Shown: piece after piece, positions 1 through 7,417 of the stretch | How positions within the stretch are numbered: the first letter of the stretch is position 1 | Layout of the letters: every line of letters begins with the position of its first letter | NCBI GenBank assembly: GCA_046154545.1 | Contig: JBJXGC010000356.1 | Span: 1 to 14,070 of the forward strand | Length of the DNA: 14,070 bases | Origin: JBJXGC01 sp046154545 | Lineage (GTDB): Bacteria > Chloroflexota > Dehalococcoidia > Tepidiformales > Tepidiformaceae | Direction of reading: 5' to 3' | Notes under the pieces: generated by a model | Databases searched by the model: none | What the model saw: only the letters and a program-made list of their open reading frames with translations | Told to the model about the DNA's origin: nothing | Position numbers and translations under genes: made by a program

Positions 1-138
1 GAGTCGCTGGCCGCAATCGCCGACGGCAGCCTCAAACCGGCGCCGTTGGTGACGCGCCAGGTCTCGCTCGATGAGCTACCGGACGCATTTCTCTCACTCG
101 ACGCCCCGACCGAGTGCAAGGTCCAGCTCGTCTTCTAA
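1..138 (+). CDS. C-terminal end of a medium-chain (zinc-type) alcohol dehydrogenase, partial
   Basis: Frame 1 is open from the window edge to TAA at 136-138 and gives 45 residues. The pattern is an 'IADGSLKPAPLVT' helix-turn, then 'SLDELPDAFLSL', then a hydrophobic 'KVQLVF' end. This matches the last strand-helix-strand of medium-chain dehydrogenase/reductases, where the 'PL-(I/V)T...L-DELP-AF' segment precedes a terminal 'K-V-(L/V)-V' strand. The catalytic and nucleotide-binding parts lie outside the window, so substrate and zinc dependence cannot be judged. It converges on the minus-strand amidohydrolase. The family call rests on this short C-terminal signature alone; a quinone-reductase-like member of the same superfamily is equally possible. 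Confidence 0.62.
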   Translation, partial: ESLAAIADGSLKPAPLVTRQVSLDELPDAFLSLDAPTECKVQLVF

Positions 139-173
139 TGCATGGAAGAGCAAACGGGCTATGGGGCTTCGCC

Positions 174-257
174 CGCTCATGGCTCGTAGCTCACAGCTCA
201 TAGCTCACAGCTCATAGCTCACAGCTCATAGCTCATAGCTCACAGCTCACAGCTCAA
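174..257. repeat. 7-bp tandem repeat array, consensus AGCTCA(C/T)
   Basis: Ten consecutive heptamers run from 188 to 257: AGCTCAC, AGCTCAT, AGCTCAC, AGCTCAT, AGCTCAC, AGCTCAT, AGCTCAT, AGCTCAC, AGCTCAC, AGCTCAA. Two decayed units precede them (CGCTCAT at 174-180, GGCTCGT at 181-187). The first six intact units alternate C/T at position 7, so that part is also a 14-bp repeat. Each unit carries the palindrome AGCT. The array fills the gap between two converging genes. Its right end supplies the TGA stop (247-249, read on the minus strand) and the last codons of the amidohydrolase. Slippage there would alter the 3' end of that gene. The array is AT-richer than its surroundings. Confidence 0.95.
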
Positions 258-1488
258 GCTGGTACAGCCTGCGGGCGTTTTCGCCGAGGACGAGGGCGCG
301 GCGGTGTTCGCTCAGGCCGGCGGTCGAGGCCTGGATCTGGTCGAGGGCGTGGATGCTGGAGTCGATGTGCGGGTAGTCGGAGCCCCAGATGAACTGCGAC
401 TCGCCGAGTTCGTCCATCAGGTGGTTGATGTACCGCTCGCGCGGTTCCACGACGTACCAGACGTTGCGCTTCATGTATTCACTCGGTTCGAGCTTCGTCT
501 TCTCGGTGTAGCCAAACATCTCGTACTTCTCGTCGAGACGATGGGCGATGTAGGGCGCCCAACCGGCCCCGGCTTCGACGCAAAGCAGCTTCATCCTGGG
601 GAAGCGGTCGAAGAAGCCGGTCATGATCAACGAGGCCATCGCCGGGATCACCTGGTAGGTGGCGCCGAGACCGAAGGCGAACGTCCGGCTCGGTTCGATC
701 AGGAGCGACGAGAACCGGGTCGGGTTTTCGAGGATCCGGGCGAAGCGGACGATGACGTGGAGGCAGGCGGGGTAGCCGCTGTCTTCCAGCTCGTGCCAAA
801 GGGGGTCGAAGTCGGGGTGGGCGGGGCTGCGGCCGTTGACCGGCTCGGGGGCGAGGAAGATCCCGCGGAAGCCTTCCTTCAGGCAGCGCTTCAGCTCGCG
901 GTGCGCGAGCGCGGGGTCGTTCATGGGGATGTGGGCCATGGGGAAGATGCGGCCGGGATAGGCGCCGACGAAGTCCTTGCACCAGCGGTTGTAGGCACGG
1001 CTGTAGGCGTCGGCGAGCTGGCTGTCAGCGCTGTCCCAGAGGATGCCGACGGTCGGGAAGACGACCCCGCCGCGCATCCCCTGGCTGTCGTACAGCTTGA
1101 TCCGCTCCTCCGTGTCGAAGCTGGCGAGAGGCGCGCCTTCGAGGTAGGTCATGTAGGGGAGGTCTTTGCGCGGATGCTCGACGCCGCCGAGGCCGGCCAG
1201 GCCGCCGGTCATCACCACCTGGCGGTCGATGATCAGCTGCTCGTCGGCGGCCAGGCGGGCCTTCATCTCCAGGGCCATCTCGGGGAGGTTTTCGAGCGCC
1301 TCGGATGGGGCCTGGGCGCCGGTGAACCCGGGCAGCGGCGCGATACCGCGCGGAGCCCCATCGCGGCCTGGTACGCCCCGCGTGATCCGGATTGCCCGGG
1401 GGCGGAACTCGGGCTCGAGGTACTCGTCCCAGAGCCAGGGCGGTTCGAGGACATGCGAGTCGCCGTCGATGATGAGCGTCTCAACCAC
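247..1488 (-). CDS. Amidohydrolase-2 / ACMSD-like TIM-barrel metal hydrolase or decarboxylase
   Basis: The 413-residue product belongs to the amidohydrolase_2 family (PF04909), whose members hydrolyse or decarboxylate small acids in the cytoplasm using one divalent metal. Visible metal-site candidates are D10 and H12 in 'DGDSH' on the first barrel strand, H186 in 'MAHIPMND', H244 in 'CLHV' and D371 in 'IWGSDYPH'. E305 in 'CVEAG' is also conserved in the family. The C-terminal 'LGENARRLYQL' is the usual closing helix. Length is normal for the larger bacterial members. The start is GTG at 1486-1488, with GGAGG 7 nt upstream. The substrate is unknown; nearby dehydrogenase and CoA-transferase genes hint at catabolism, but they are on the other strand. 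The stop codon lies inside the heptamer array. Confidence 0.88.
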   Translation of the reverse strand: MVETLIIDGDSHVLEPPWLWDEYLEPEFRPRAIRITRGVPGRDGAPRGIAPLPGFTGAQAPSEALENLPEMALEMKARLAADEQLIIDRQVVMTGGLAGLGGVEHPRKDLPYMTYLEGAPLASFDTEERIKLYDSQGMRGGVVFPTVGILWDSADSQLADAYSRAYNRWCKDFVGAYPGRIFPMAHIPMNDPALAHRELKRCLKEGFRGIFLAPEPVNGRSPAHPDFDPLWHELEDSGYPACLHVIVRFARILENPTRFSSLLIEPSRTFAFGLGATYQVIPAMASLIMTGFFDRFPRMKLLCVEAGAGWAPYIAHRLDEKYEMFGYTEKTKLEPSEYMKRNVWYVVEPRERYINHLMDELGESQFIWGSDYPHIDSSIHALDQIQASTAGLSEHRRALVLGENARRLYQLEL

Positions 1489-1518
1489 AGGTCTGCCTCC
1501 GGGGCCACACGCGCGTGC

Positions 1519-1530
1519 TAGAGTCGAGCC
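1519..1530 (+). promoter_or_regulatory. Candidate -10 for a leaderless start
   Basis: TAGAGT at 1519-1524 fits the TANNNT -10 pattern and sits 6 nt before the ATG at 1531. Transcription would therefore begin at or next to the start codon. No Shine-Dalgarno is visible before this ATG. A -35 box is not convincing. The same spacing recurs at other genes in the window. Confidence 0.5.
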
Positions 1531-2271
1531 ATGCGCGTGCTGGCCTGGAACATCCGCGCCGGTGGTGGCCGCCGCGTCGCGGGCATACTGGCACAGATCG
1601 AGGCATGGTCGCCAGACCTCATCGCCCTCAGCGAGTTCCGGGGGACGCCGCCCGGGCGCGAGCTACGGGCCGCGCTCGGCGAAGTGGGGTATGGGCACCT
1701 CCTCGAAACGACCGTCCTCGAGTCGCCCGCCCGAAACGCCCTTCTGCTCGCCTCGCGCTGGCCGCTCCAGAGGGTGCGGCTGCAGGGAGCGCCGGAACAG
1801 CAGGAGCGCTGGCTCTGCGCGGAGGCCAGCGGGCCGGAGCGGTTCACGCTGATTGCTGTGCACTTCCCAAACGAAGTGACGGGCCGCAAGTGGCCGTACA
1901 TGGAGGCCGTGGCGGCGCTGGCCGAGCGCTGGCGGAGGGGCCCGGCGCTGATCCTGGGCGATACGAACAGCGGCCGGCCGGGGATCGACGAGGAGAACGC
2001 GGTATTCGGGCGGAGGTACACGGCCTGGTTCGATCGCATGGAGGCGGCCGGCTGGCGCGACGCGTTCCGGGCGCTCTATCCGGACCAGCGTGAGTTCACC
2101 TGGTACTCGCCGAACGGAGGGAACGGCTTCCGGATCGACCAGGCGTTCGCGAACCGGGCGATGATGCGGCGCGTTGTCGATGTCCGGCACGCCTGGGGAG
2201 GGCCGGGCGAGAGACGAGACGAGCTCAGCGACCACGCGGCCCTGATTATCGACACCGGCGCACGCCCGTAG
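1531..2271 (+). CDS. Endonuclease/exonuclease/phosphatase (EEP) fold protein
   Basis: The 246-residue product has the full EEP (PF03372) motif set: N7 in 'LAWNIR', metal-binding E35 in 'ALSEF', H111 in 'VHFPN', D144 and N146 in 'LGDTNSG', D203 in 'RIDQAFAN', and the catalytic pair D234-H235 in 'LSDHAALI'. Members are Mg-dependent phosphodiesterases such as exonuclease III-like DNA repair enzymes, other nucleases and phosphatases. The 'RIDQ(A/V)F' form and the short length recall XthA-like nucleases, but the specific substrate cannot be read from the sequence. No signal peptide is seen, so it should be cytoplasmic. It is divergent from the amidohydrolase (42 nt apart) and 42 nt upstream of the CoA-transferase. 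The ATG start is preceded by a -10-like hexamer rather than a ribosome site. Confidence 0.86.
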   Translation: MRVLAWNIRAGGGRRVAGILAQIEAWSPDLIALSEFRGTPPGRELRAALGEVGYGHLLETTVLESPARNALLLASRWPLQRVRLQGAPEQQERWLCAEASGPERFTLIAVHFPNEVTGRKWPYMEAVAALAERWRRGPALILGDTNSGRPGIDEENAVFGRRYTAWFDRMEAAGWRDAFRALYPDQREFTWYSPNGGNGFRIDQAFANRAMMRRVVDVRHAWGGPGERRDELSDHAALIIDTGARP

Positions 2272-2313
2272 TGCAGGTTGCGCGCTGGAGGCGCCGTCGG
2301 CATCCTTCGGCCC

Positions 2314-4755
2314 ATGTCCGCACCACTCGATGGGTACCGTGTCGTCGATATCACCACTGCCCGGGGCGAAATGGCTGGCCGCGTCCTGACCGACCTCGGC
2401 GCGGAGGTCATCAAGGTCGAACCTCCCGGTGGGGTGGGCACCCGCCTGCTCCCGCCGTTCATCAACGGCCACGAAGGCGAGAGCGACGGGTCGCTCTTCT
2501 GGGCGGCGGTTGGTCTGGGCAAGAAGAGCGTCGTGTTGGACCTCGAAGACGCTGAGGGGCGCGAGCGGTTCAAGGAACTGGTGGCGAGCGCCGACGTCCT
2601 CTTCGAGTCGCACGCGCCGGGGACGATGAGCCGGCTCGGCCTCGGCTACGACGTAATGGCAGAGTTGAACCCCAGGCTCGTCTACTGTTCGATTACGCCG
2701 TTCGGGCAGGACGGGCCGGAGGCAGAGAGCCCGGCAACCGACCTGACGATCGAATGCGCCGGCGGCCTGGTTGGGCTCCAGGGCGACGGTGACCGGCCGC
2801 CGATCCCTATCGGCTTTCCCCAGGCCTCCTTCCACGGCGCGGTCCAGGCGGCGGCGGACGCCGTGGTGGCGCTCCACGAACGGCTACGGTCCGGAAGGGG
2901 GCAGTACCTCGATACATCGACCCAGGCGGCGGTGGTCTGGACCCTCATGAACGCGACCGGCTACCCGCCCAACATCCATGGCAACCCACCGGGCTACGCC
3001 GAGGCGCGGGCCCTGCCCCCGCCCCAGGTGCTGCCCGGGCTGCGGCTGCCACGCCTGATGGAGTGCGCGGACGGCCACGTGACCTACACGATCGTCCTGC
3101 CCGCGATTGGCCCGCGCACGCACGACACGGCGATGAAGTGGGCGGAGCGTGAGGGCGCCGTCCCGGCCGAGATCGCCGGGATCGACTGGATGAACTGGAT
3201 CGCCGAGGCGGCGGGAGGGACGCGCCCGGTGGCCGATGTGATGGCCTCGCTGGAGGCGCTGGCGGCGTTCTTCCGGACGAAGACGAAGCGCCAGTTGCAG
3301 GAGTTCGCGGCCGCGACGGGCATCCTCCTCTGCCCGGTGTTCACGATCGCGGACCTGCTGGACGACCCCCACCTCCAGGCGCGGGAGTACTGGACCCGGG
3401 TGGCCGGCCGCGTCCACCCCGGACCGTTCGCGAAGCTTTCGAAGACGCCGCTGGCCGCCCTCCCGCCCGCGCCCGCCCTCGGCGCCGACCAGGCGCTCCT
3501 CGATGACTGCGCGCCGAAGAGCCTGCCGACCGCGGGCAGCGGCGGCCGCCGCCAGTCGTTCGACGGTCTGAAGGTGGCCGACTTCGCCTGGGTCGGCGTG
3601 GGGCCGATCATCGCCAAGGCGCTCGCCGACCACGGCGCCACCGTCGTGCATGTCGAGTCGCAGACACGCCCGGATGTCCTTCGCCTGCTGCCCCCGTTCA
3701 AGGACGGCACCCCGGGGATCAACCGGGCCCAGTTCATGGCCAACTTCAACACCTCGAAGGCCGGGGTGGCCTGCAACCTTTCGACGGCTGAGGGCCGCGA
3801 ACTCGCCCTGAAGCTGATCGACTGGGCTGATGTCGTGGTGGAGAGCTTCACGCCCGGGACGATGGCGAAACTCGGCCTTGACTACGCGTCGATCGTGAAG
3901 CGGCGCCCGGACATCGTGATGTTGAGCACCTGCCTGCGCGGCCAGACCGGCCCGGAACGGACGTACAGCGGCTTCGGCGGGCAGGGAGCGCAGCTCGCCG
4001 GGATCTTCTCGGTCACGGGCTGGCCCGACCGGCCACCCACAGGCCCCTGGGGCGCCTACACCGACTTCATCAATCCCCGCTTCGGGGTAGCGGCCCTGAC
4101 GGCGGCGCTCATCCACAAGGCGAAGACGGGCGAGGGGCAATACATCGACCAGGCCCAGGGCGAAGCGGGCATCCGGTTCATCGAGCCGCTCGTCCTGGAC
4201 TACACCGTGAACGGCCGGACGGCGGCGGCTATGGGCCACGATTCCCCCTTCGCGGCGCCGCACGGTGTCTATGCCTGCGCCGGGACCGAGCGCTACCTCG
4301 GCATCGCCGTGGAGACCGGAGAGCAGTGGGAGGCGCTCAAGCGAGTTGCCCCGCTGCAGGCGTTCGCCGGCCCCGCATACGCCACCGTGCCTCAGCGGCG
4401 AGCCGCCCGCGAAGTGATCGACGAAGCCTTGCGCGGGTGGTGCCGCGAGCAGGACGCGTTCGCGCTCGGGGAGCGGCTGCGCAGAGCGGGCGTCCCCGCT
4501 TACCCCGTGCTGTACCCGGTGGACCTCTACACGGACGCACAGCTTGCCCACCGCGAGTTCTTCGTCACCCTCGACCATGCCGAAATGGGCCCCACACCCT
4601 ACGACGGCCTGGTAACGACGTTTTCGGCGACGCCGGGGCGCTTGCGGAACGCCGCCCCCTGCCTGGGGCAGGACACGGACTATGTCCTGCGCGAAGTGCT
4701 CGGACTGAGCGACGAGGAGATGGTCGAGCTGGCGATGGCGGGCGCACTGAGCTGA
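2314..4755 (+). CDS. Tandem-domain CaiB/BaiF (class III) CoA-transferase, double length
   Basis: The 813-residue product contains two complete CoA-transferase III domains (PF02515), about residues 5-400 and 415-813. Single-domain relatives are about 400 residues long. These enzymes move CoA between acids through an aspartyl-CoA thioester. Domain 1 opens with 'LDGYRVVDITT', followed by 'DLGAEVIKVEPPGG'. Domain 2 opens with 'FDGLKVADFAWVG', followed by 'DHGATVVHVES'. In domain 2 the catalytic Asp is D584 in 'GAYTDFIN'. At the equivalent place in domain 1, 'IGFPQASFHG', the residue is S172, so domain 1 looks catalytically dead. DddD is a known enzyme with two tandem domains, but I see nothing that assigns its reaction here. 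The ATG at 2314 fits the family N-terminus; an in-frame TTG at 2278 is the alternative. No clear ribosome site. A long hairpin begins immediately after the stop. Confidence 0.9.
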   Translation: MSAPLDGYRVVDITTARGEMAGRVLTDLGAEVIKVEPPGGVGTRLLPPFINGHEGESDGSLFWAAVGLGKKSVVLDLEDAEGRERFKELVASADVLFESHAPGTMSRLGLGYDVMAELNPRLVYCSITPFGQDGPEAESPATDLTIECAGGLVGLQGDGDRPPIPIGFPQASFHGAVQAAADAVVALHERLRSGRGQYLDTSTQAAVVWTLMNATGYPPNIHGNPPGYAEARALPPPQVLPGLRLPRLMECADGHVTYTIVLPAIGPRTHDTAMKWAEREGAVPAEIAGIDWMNWIAEAAGGTRPVADVMASLEALAAFFRTKTKRQLQEFAAATGILLCPVFTIADLLDDPHLQAREYWTRVAGRVHPGPFAKLSKTPLAALPPAPALGADQALLDDCAPKSLPTAGSGGRRQSFDGLKVADFAWVGVGPIIAKALADHGATVVHVESQTRPDVLRLLPPFKDGTPGINRAQFMANFNTSKAGVACNLSTAEGRELALKLIDWADVVVESFTPGTMAKLGLDYASIVKRRPDIVMLSTCLRGQTGPERTYSGFGGQGAQLAGIFSVTGWPDRPPTGPWGAYTDFINPRFGVAALTAALIHKAKTGEGQYIDQAQGEAGIRFIEPLVLDYTVNGRTAAAMGHDSPFAAPHGVYACAGTERYLGIAVETGEQWEALKRVAPLQAFAGPAYATVPQRRAAREVIDEALRGWCREQDAFALGERLRRAGVPAYPVLYPVDLYTDAQLAHREFFVTLDHAEMGPTPYDGLVTTFSATPGRLRNAAPCLGQDTDYVLREVLGLSDEEMVELAMAGALS

Positions 4756-4794
4756 GCGTGCGTGGCGAGGGAAACCCCGATTCGCCGCGCACGC
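4756..4794 (+). terminator. Strong hairpin after the CoA-transferase stop, no U-tract
   Basis: The 13-bp stem starts on the base after the TGA. Bases 4756-4768 pair with 4782-4794, with one G-T wobble, and the loop can form an inner GGG-AAA-CCC stem. No run of T follows on either strand. It is probably a transcription-blocking or 3'-end-protecting hairpin between the CoA-transferase and the exporter. Termination without U residues is inferred, not shown. Confidence 0.6.
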
Positions 4795-4802
4795 GGCTGG
4801 CG

Positions 4803-4816
4803 TAAGATTCGCGGCG
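4803..4816 (+). promoter_or_regulatory. Candidate -10 for the exporter gene
   Basis: TAAGAT at 4803-4808 fits TANNNT, with a poor -35 candidate TTCGCC at 4781-4786 (16-nt spacer) lying in the 3' arm of the preceding hairpin. Initiation would fall near 4815, giving either a leaderless GTG at 4817 or a short leader to the ATG at 4847. Confidence 0.4.
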
Positions 4817-4846
4817 GTGCAGTCCCGGGGGGACGGGAGCGAACAG

Positions 4847-7291
4847 ATGCCGGGGACTGACCGCACGATGCGTTTCTGGGACGGCCTCGCGGGGCTGATC
4901 TTCCGCTGGCGGCTCGCGCTCATCCTGGCGTCGCTGGTGGTGGCCGCGGCGGCCGCAACGGGCCTGCCCCGCCTCGAATTCGACACGCAGCAGGACACGC
5001 TGGTGCCACGAGAAAGCGCCCTGTTCCGGGACAACGAGCGGTATCAGACAGCCTTCGGGGGCGGCGAACTCGTCGTGCTGTTCGACGGCGACCCGCTGGC
5101 CTTGCTCCAGGGCGCGAACCTCGACCGCGTCGAGAAGCTGCACCTGGCCATCGGCCGGAACCCACACTTCGCCAGGGTGGTGAGCCCATACACCATCCTC
5201 GGGGCGGCTGAAGCGGAGGCGCAGCGGCGGTCTGCCGAGGGAGCGGGCCAGATCGCGACCGTCCAATCCCAGGCTGCGTCGGCAGCTCGCACGAAGGCAC
5301 TGGCGGAAGGCAAGACGGCCGAGGAGGCGGACCTCGCCGCGGCCACAGCCGGCGCGGCGGCGATCGCGAAGTTCATCGCCGAGCAGCTGGCCGGGGCGAA
5401 AGAGTTCGCGTCGGTGGGGGCGCTTAGCGCCAGCAACCCGAAGTTCGTGAAGGCGGTGCTCTTCACCGGCGACAGCGTCGTCCGGCCCGAGCTACGCGAC
5501 CTGGTGCCGGATAGCGGCCACGCCCTGCTCGTCGCGACGATCAAAGGGAACCTGAGCATTGGCGACCAGCAGGCGGCCGCCGGCGAACTGGAACGGCTCG
5601 TCGGGGATGCCGGGTTCGAGGGCGTGACTGCCACGGTGGCAGGGGACACGATCCTGCTTAAAGCGATCGCAGATGGACTGGAAGACGCCATCCCACCGCT
5701 GGCGGCGGTCTCGGTCGCACTGATGGTTGCGGTGGTGCTTACGGTTTTCCGGGCGCGCTGGCGTCTCCTCCACCTGCCGGTGGTTGGCCTGGCCCTGGTG
5801 ACGGCCTTCGGCATCATCGGTTGGCTGGACGTGCCGCTGACCATGGCGAGCACGGCCGGGCTTCCCATCCTCGTGGGACTGAGCGTGGACTTCGGGATCC
5901 AGTTCCACACCCGGTACGAAGAAGAGCTCGAACTGACCGGGGAAGCGCGGCCCGCACTGGGCCGGTCGCTCAGGCACATGGGGCCAGCGTTGGCGGTTGC
6001 GGCGGTGGCCGCCATCCTCGGGTTCGCGGCGCTCCAGTACTCGGCCGTGCCGATGGTGCAGGACTTCAGCATCGTGCTGTCGATCGGCATCGCCGTCGTG
6101 TTCGTCTCGTGTTTGCTCGCCCTGAACGCCGTACTGGTCCATCGCGACCGGGGGATGCGGCCGCCGCCACCAGCACCGGCCGCACCATCGCGGATCGAAC
6201 GGCTGCTGGGGAACCTGTACAACGGGATGAGCGGCCGGGCCTTGCCCATCCTCGGTGCGGGACTCGCAGTGGCCGCCATCGGTTTCGCGCTCGACCCAGA
6301 GATCGCCGTAAATACGGACCCGGACCAGTTCCTTCCACCGGACAGCCAGGCCCTCCACGACGTCGAGCGGCTGAGCGACATTACGGCGACGGCGAACCAG
6401 CTCAACTTCCTCGTCAGTGCCGAAAACGTGGGGGACGCGGCCGTGGTCCGCTGGCTGGACGAAACCCAAACGCGCTTGCTGGCCGCGGAACCACGGCTGA
6501 CGGGGGCACAATCGCTGGCGACACTGGTTCGCCAGGGAGCGGGCACAGCGGAACCGGATTTTTCGGCGAAGACGATGGCGGAGCTCTACGCGGGCACACC
6601 GCCGCCGATCCTGTCGGGGTTCGTGACCGCCGACCGCAAGTCCGCGAGCCTGACGTTTACGATTGCCCGGGACGTGCGCTTGAGCGACCAGGCACCGATC
6701 ATCGAGCAGATTACGCGCGAACTGCCGCCGCCGGGCGTGTCCCTGGCGCCGGCGGGCCTGGGCGTGATCGGTATCGAGGCCCAGACGCGGCTGACCTCGA
6801 ACCGGATCGCCATGACGGCGCTGGCCGTGGGGGGGGCGCTGATCCTGCTGCTGCTGGTGACCCGGAACATCGTCCATGCGGTGATCGGGATGCTGCCAGT
6901 CGTGCTCGTGGTGGGCTGGACATCGGCGGCGATGCTTGTCACGGGCGTGTCGTTGAACCCGCTGACGGCGATCGCCGCACCACTCGTGGTCGCCCTGGGC
7001 ACGGAGTTCAGCATCCTTTTGTTGCTGCGGTACCGCGAGGAGCGCAAGCGTCAGTTGGACCCGGGCGCGGCGATGGCAAGGGCCTACGAGCGGAGCGGCC
7101 GGGCAATCGCGGCCAGCGCCCTGACGGTGACCGGCGCCTTCGTGGCGCTGGCGGTGAACCAACTGCCCCTGCTCCACGACTTCGGCAGGGTGGCCGTCAT
7201 CGGTGTCTTGCTCTCCCTCGTGGGCGCGATGGTGTTGATGCCACCGCTGCTCGTCTGGGCTGACGTCCGCATGGCGCGTTCCCGATCTTGA
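4847..7291 (+). CDS. RND-superfamily exporter, MMPL type (COG1033-like)
   Basis: The 814-residue inner-membrane protein is probably a proton-driven exporter of lipids or other hydrophobic compounds. It is two repeats of six transmembrane segments: TM1 about 24-42; TM2-TM6 about 283-431; TM7 about 465-482; TM8-TM12 about 656-806. Large extracytoplasmic loops follow TM1 and TM7. TM4 has the family acidic residue, D348 in 'GLSVDFGIQFHTRY'. The matching site in TM10 is E720 in 'ALGTEFSILLLLRY'. The first loop holds an Ala-rich, probably helical segment (about 128-195). ATG 4847 is chosen because GGGAG lies 7 nt upstream; in-frame GTG 4817 would add 10 residues and suit leaderless initiation. It resembles COG1033 and HpnN-like exporters, but no hopanoid gene is adjacent, so the cargo is open. 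Confidence 0.88.
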   Translation: MPGTDRTMRFWDGLAGLIFRWRLALILASLVVAAAAATGLPRLEFDTQQDTLVPRESALFRDNERYQTAFGGGELVVLFDGDPLALLQGANLDRVEKLHLAIGRNPHFARVVSPYTILGAAEAEAQRRSAEGAGQIATVQSQAASAARTKALAEGKTAEEADLAAATAGAAAIAKFIAEQLAGAKEFASVGALSASNPKFVKAVLFTGDSVVRPELRDLVPDSGHALLVATIKGNLSIGDQQAAAGELERLVGDAGFEGVTATVAGDTILLKAIADGLEDAIPPLAAVSVALMVAVVLTVFRARWRLLHLPVVGLALVTAFGIIGWLDVPLTMASTAGLPILVGLSVDFGIQFHTRYEEELELTGEARPALGRSLRHMGPALAVAAVAAILGFAALQYSAVPMVQDFSIVLSIGIAVVFVSCLLALNAVLVHRDRGMRPPPPAPAAPSRIERLLGNLYNGMSGRALPILGAGLAVAAIGFALDPEIAVNTDPDQFLPPDSQALHDVERLSDITATANQLNFLVSAENVGDAAVVRWLDETQTRLLAAEPRLTGAQSLATLVRQGAGTAEPDFSAKTMAELYAGTPPPILSGFVTADRKSASLTFTIARDVRLSDQAPIIEQITRELPPPGVSLAPAGLGVIGIEAQTRLTSNRIAMTALAVGGALILLLLVTRNIVHAVIGMLPVVLVVGWTSAAMLVTGVSLNPLTAIAAPLVVALGTEFSILLLLRYREERKRQLDPGAAMARAYERSGRAIAASALTVTGAFVALAVNQLPLLHDFGRVAVIGVLLSLVGAMVLMPPLLVWADVRMARSRS

Positions 7292-7317
7292 CCGGTACGC
7301 TGGCGAGATAGTTGCAT

Positions 7318-7346
7318 CCGGGCGCTTCCCACTTAGGAGGCGCCGG
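7318..7346 (+). terminator. Hairpin downstream of the exporter gene, no U-tract
   Basis: Bases 7318-7329 pair with 7336-7346 (11 bp with a bulged G at 7322 and one G-T pair), leaving a 6-nt loop, CACTTA. It lies 27 nt after the exporter stop and is not followed by T residues. It could end the exporter transcript or be part of the leader of the next gene. Confidence 0.45.
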
Positions 7347-7417
7347 TGTAGGCTTCGGCACTCAGCCCTCTCTGGGCAATCCATCGTATGCACCGAGCGG
7401 AAGGGAGCATGAGGCAC

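Noticed and set aside
188..257. CRISPR array
   Set aside because: The units are 7 bp and contiguous, with no spacers and no cas genes.
304..1521. 405-codon plus-strand frame opposite the amidohydrolase
   Set aside because: It is Val/Gly/Ala/Asp-rich without motifs, while the minus strand carries a complete amidohydrolase with metal ligands and a ribosome site.
2884..5034. 716-codon open frame on the minus strand opposite the CoA-transferase
   Set aside because: It is the shadow of a conserved gene in GC-rich DNA. Its translation is Arg/Gly/Pro-rich with no family motif, and it crosses the end of one gene and the start of another.
7296..7301. TACGCT as a -10 after the exporter stop
   Set aside because: No -35 at a proper distance, and about 110 nt with an intervening hairpin before the next start, so it is not supported.
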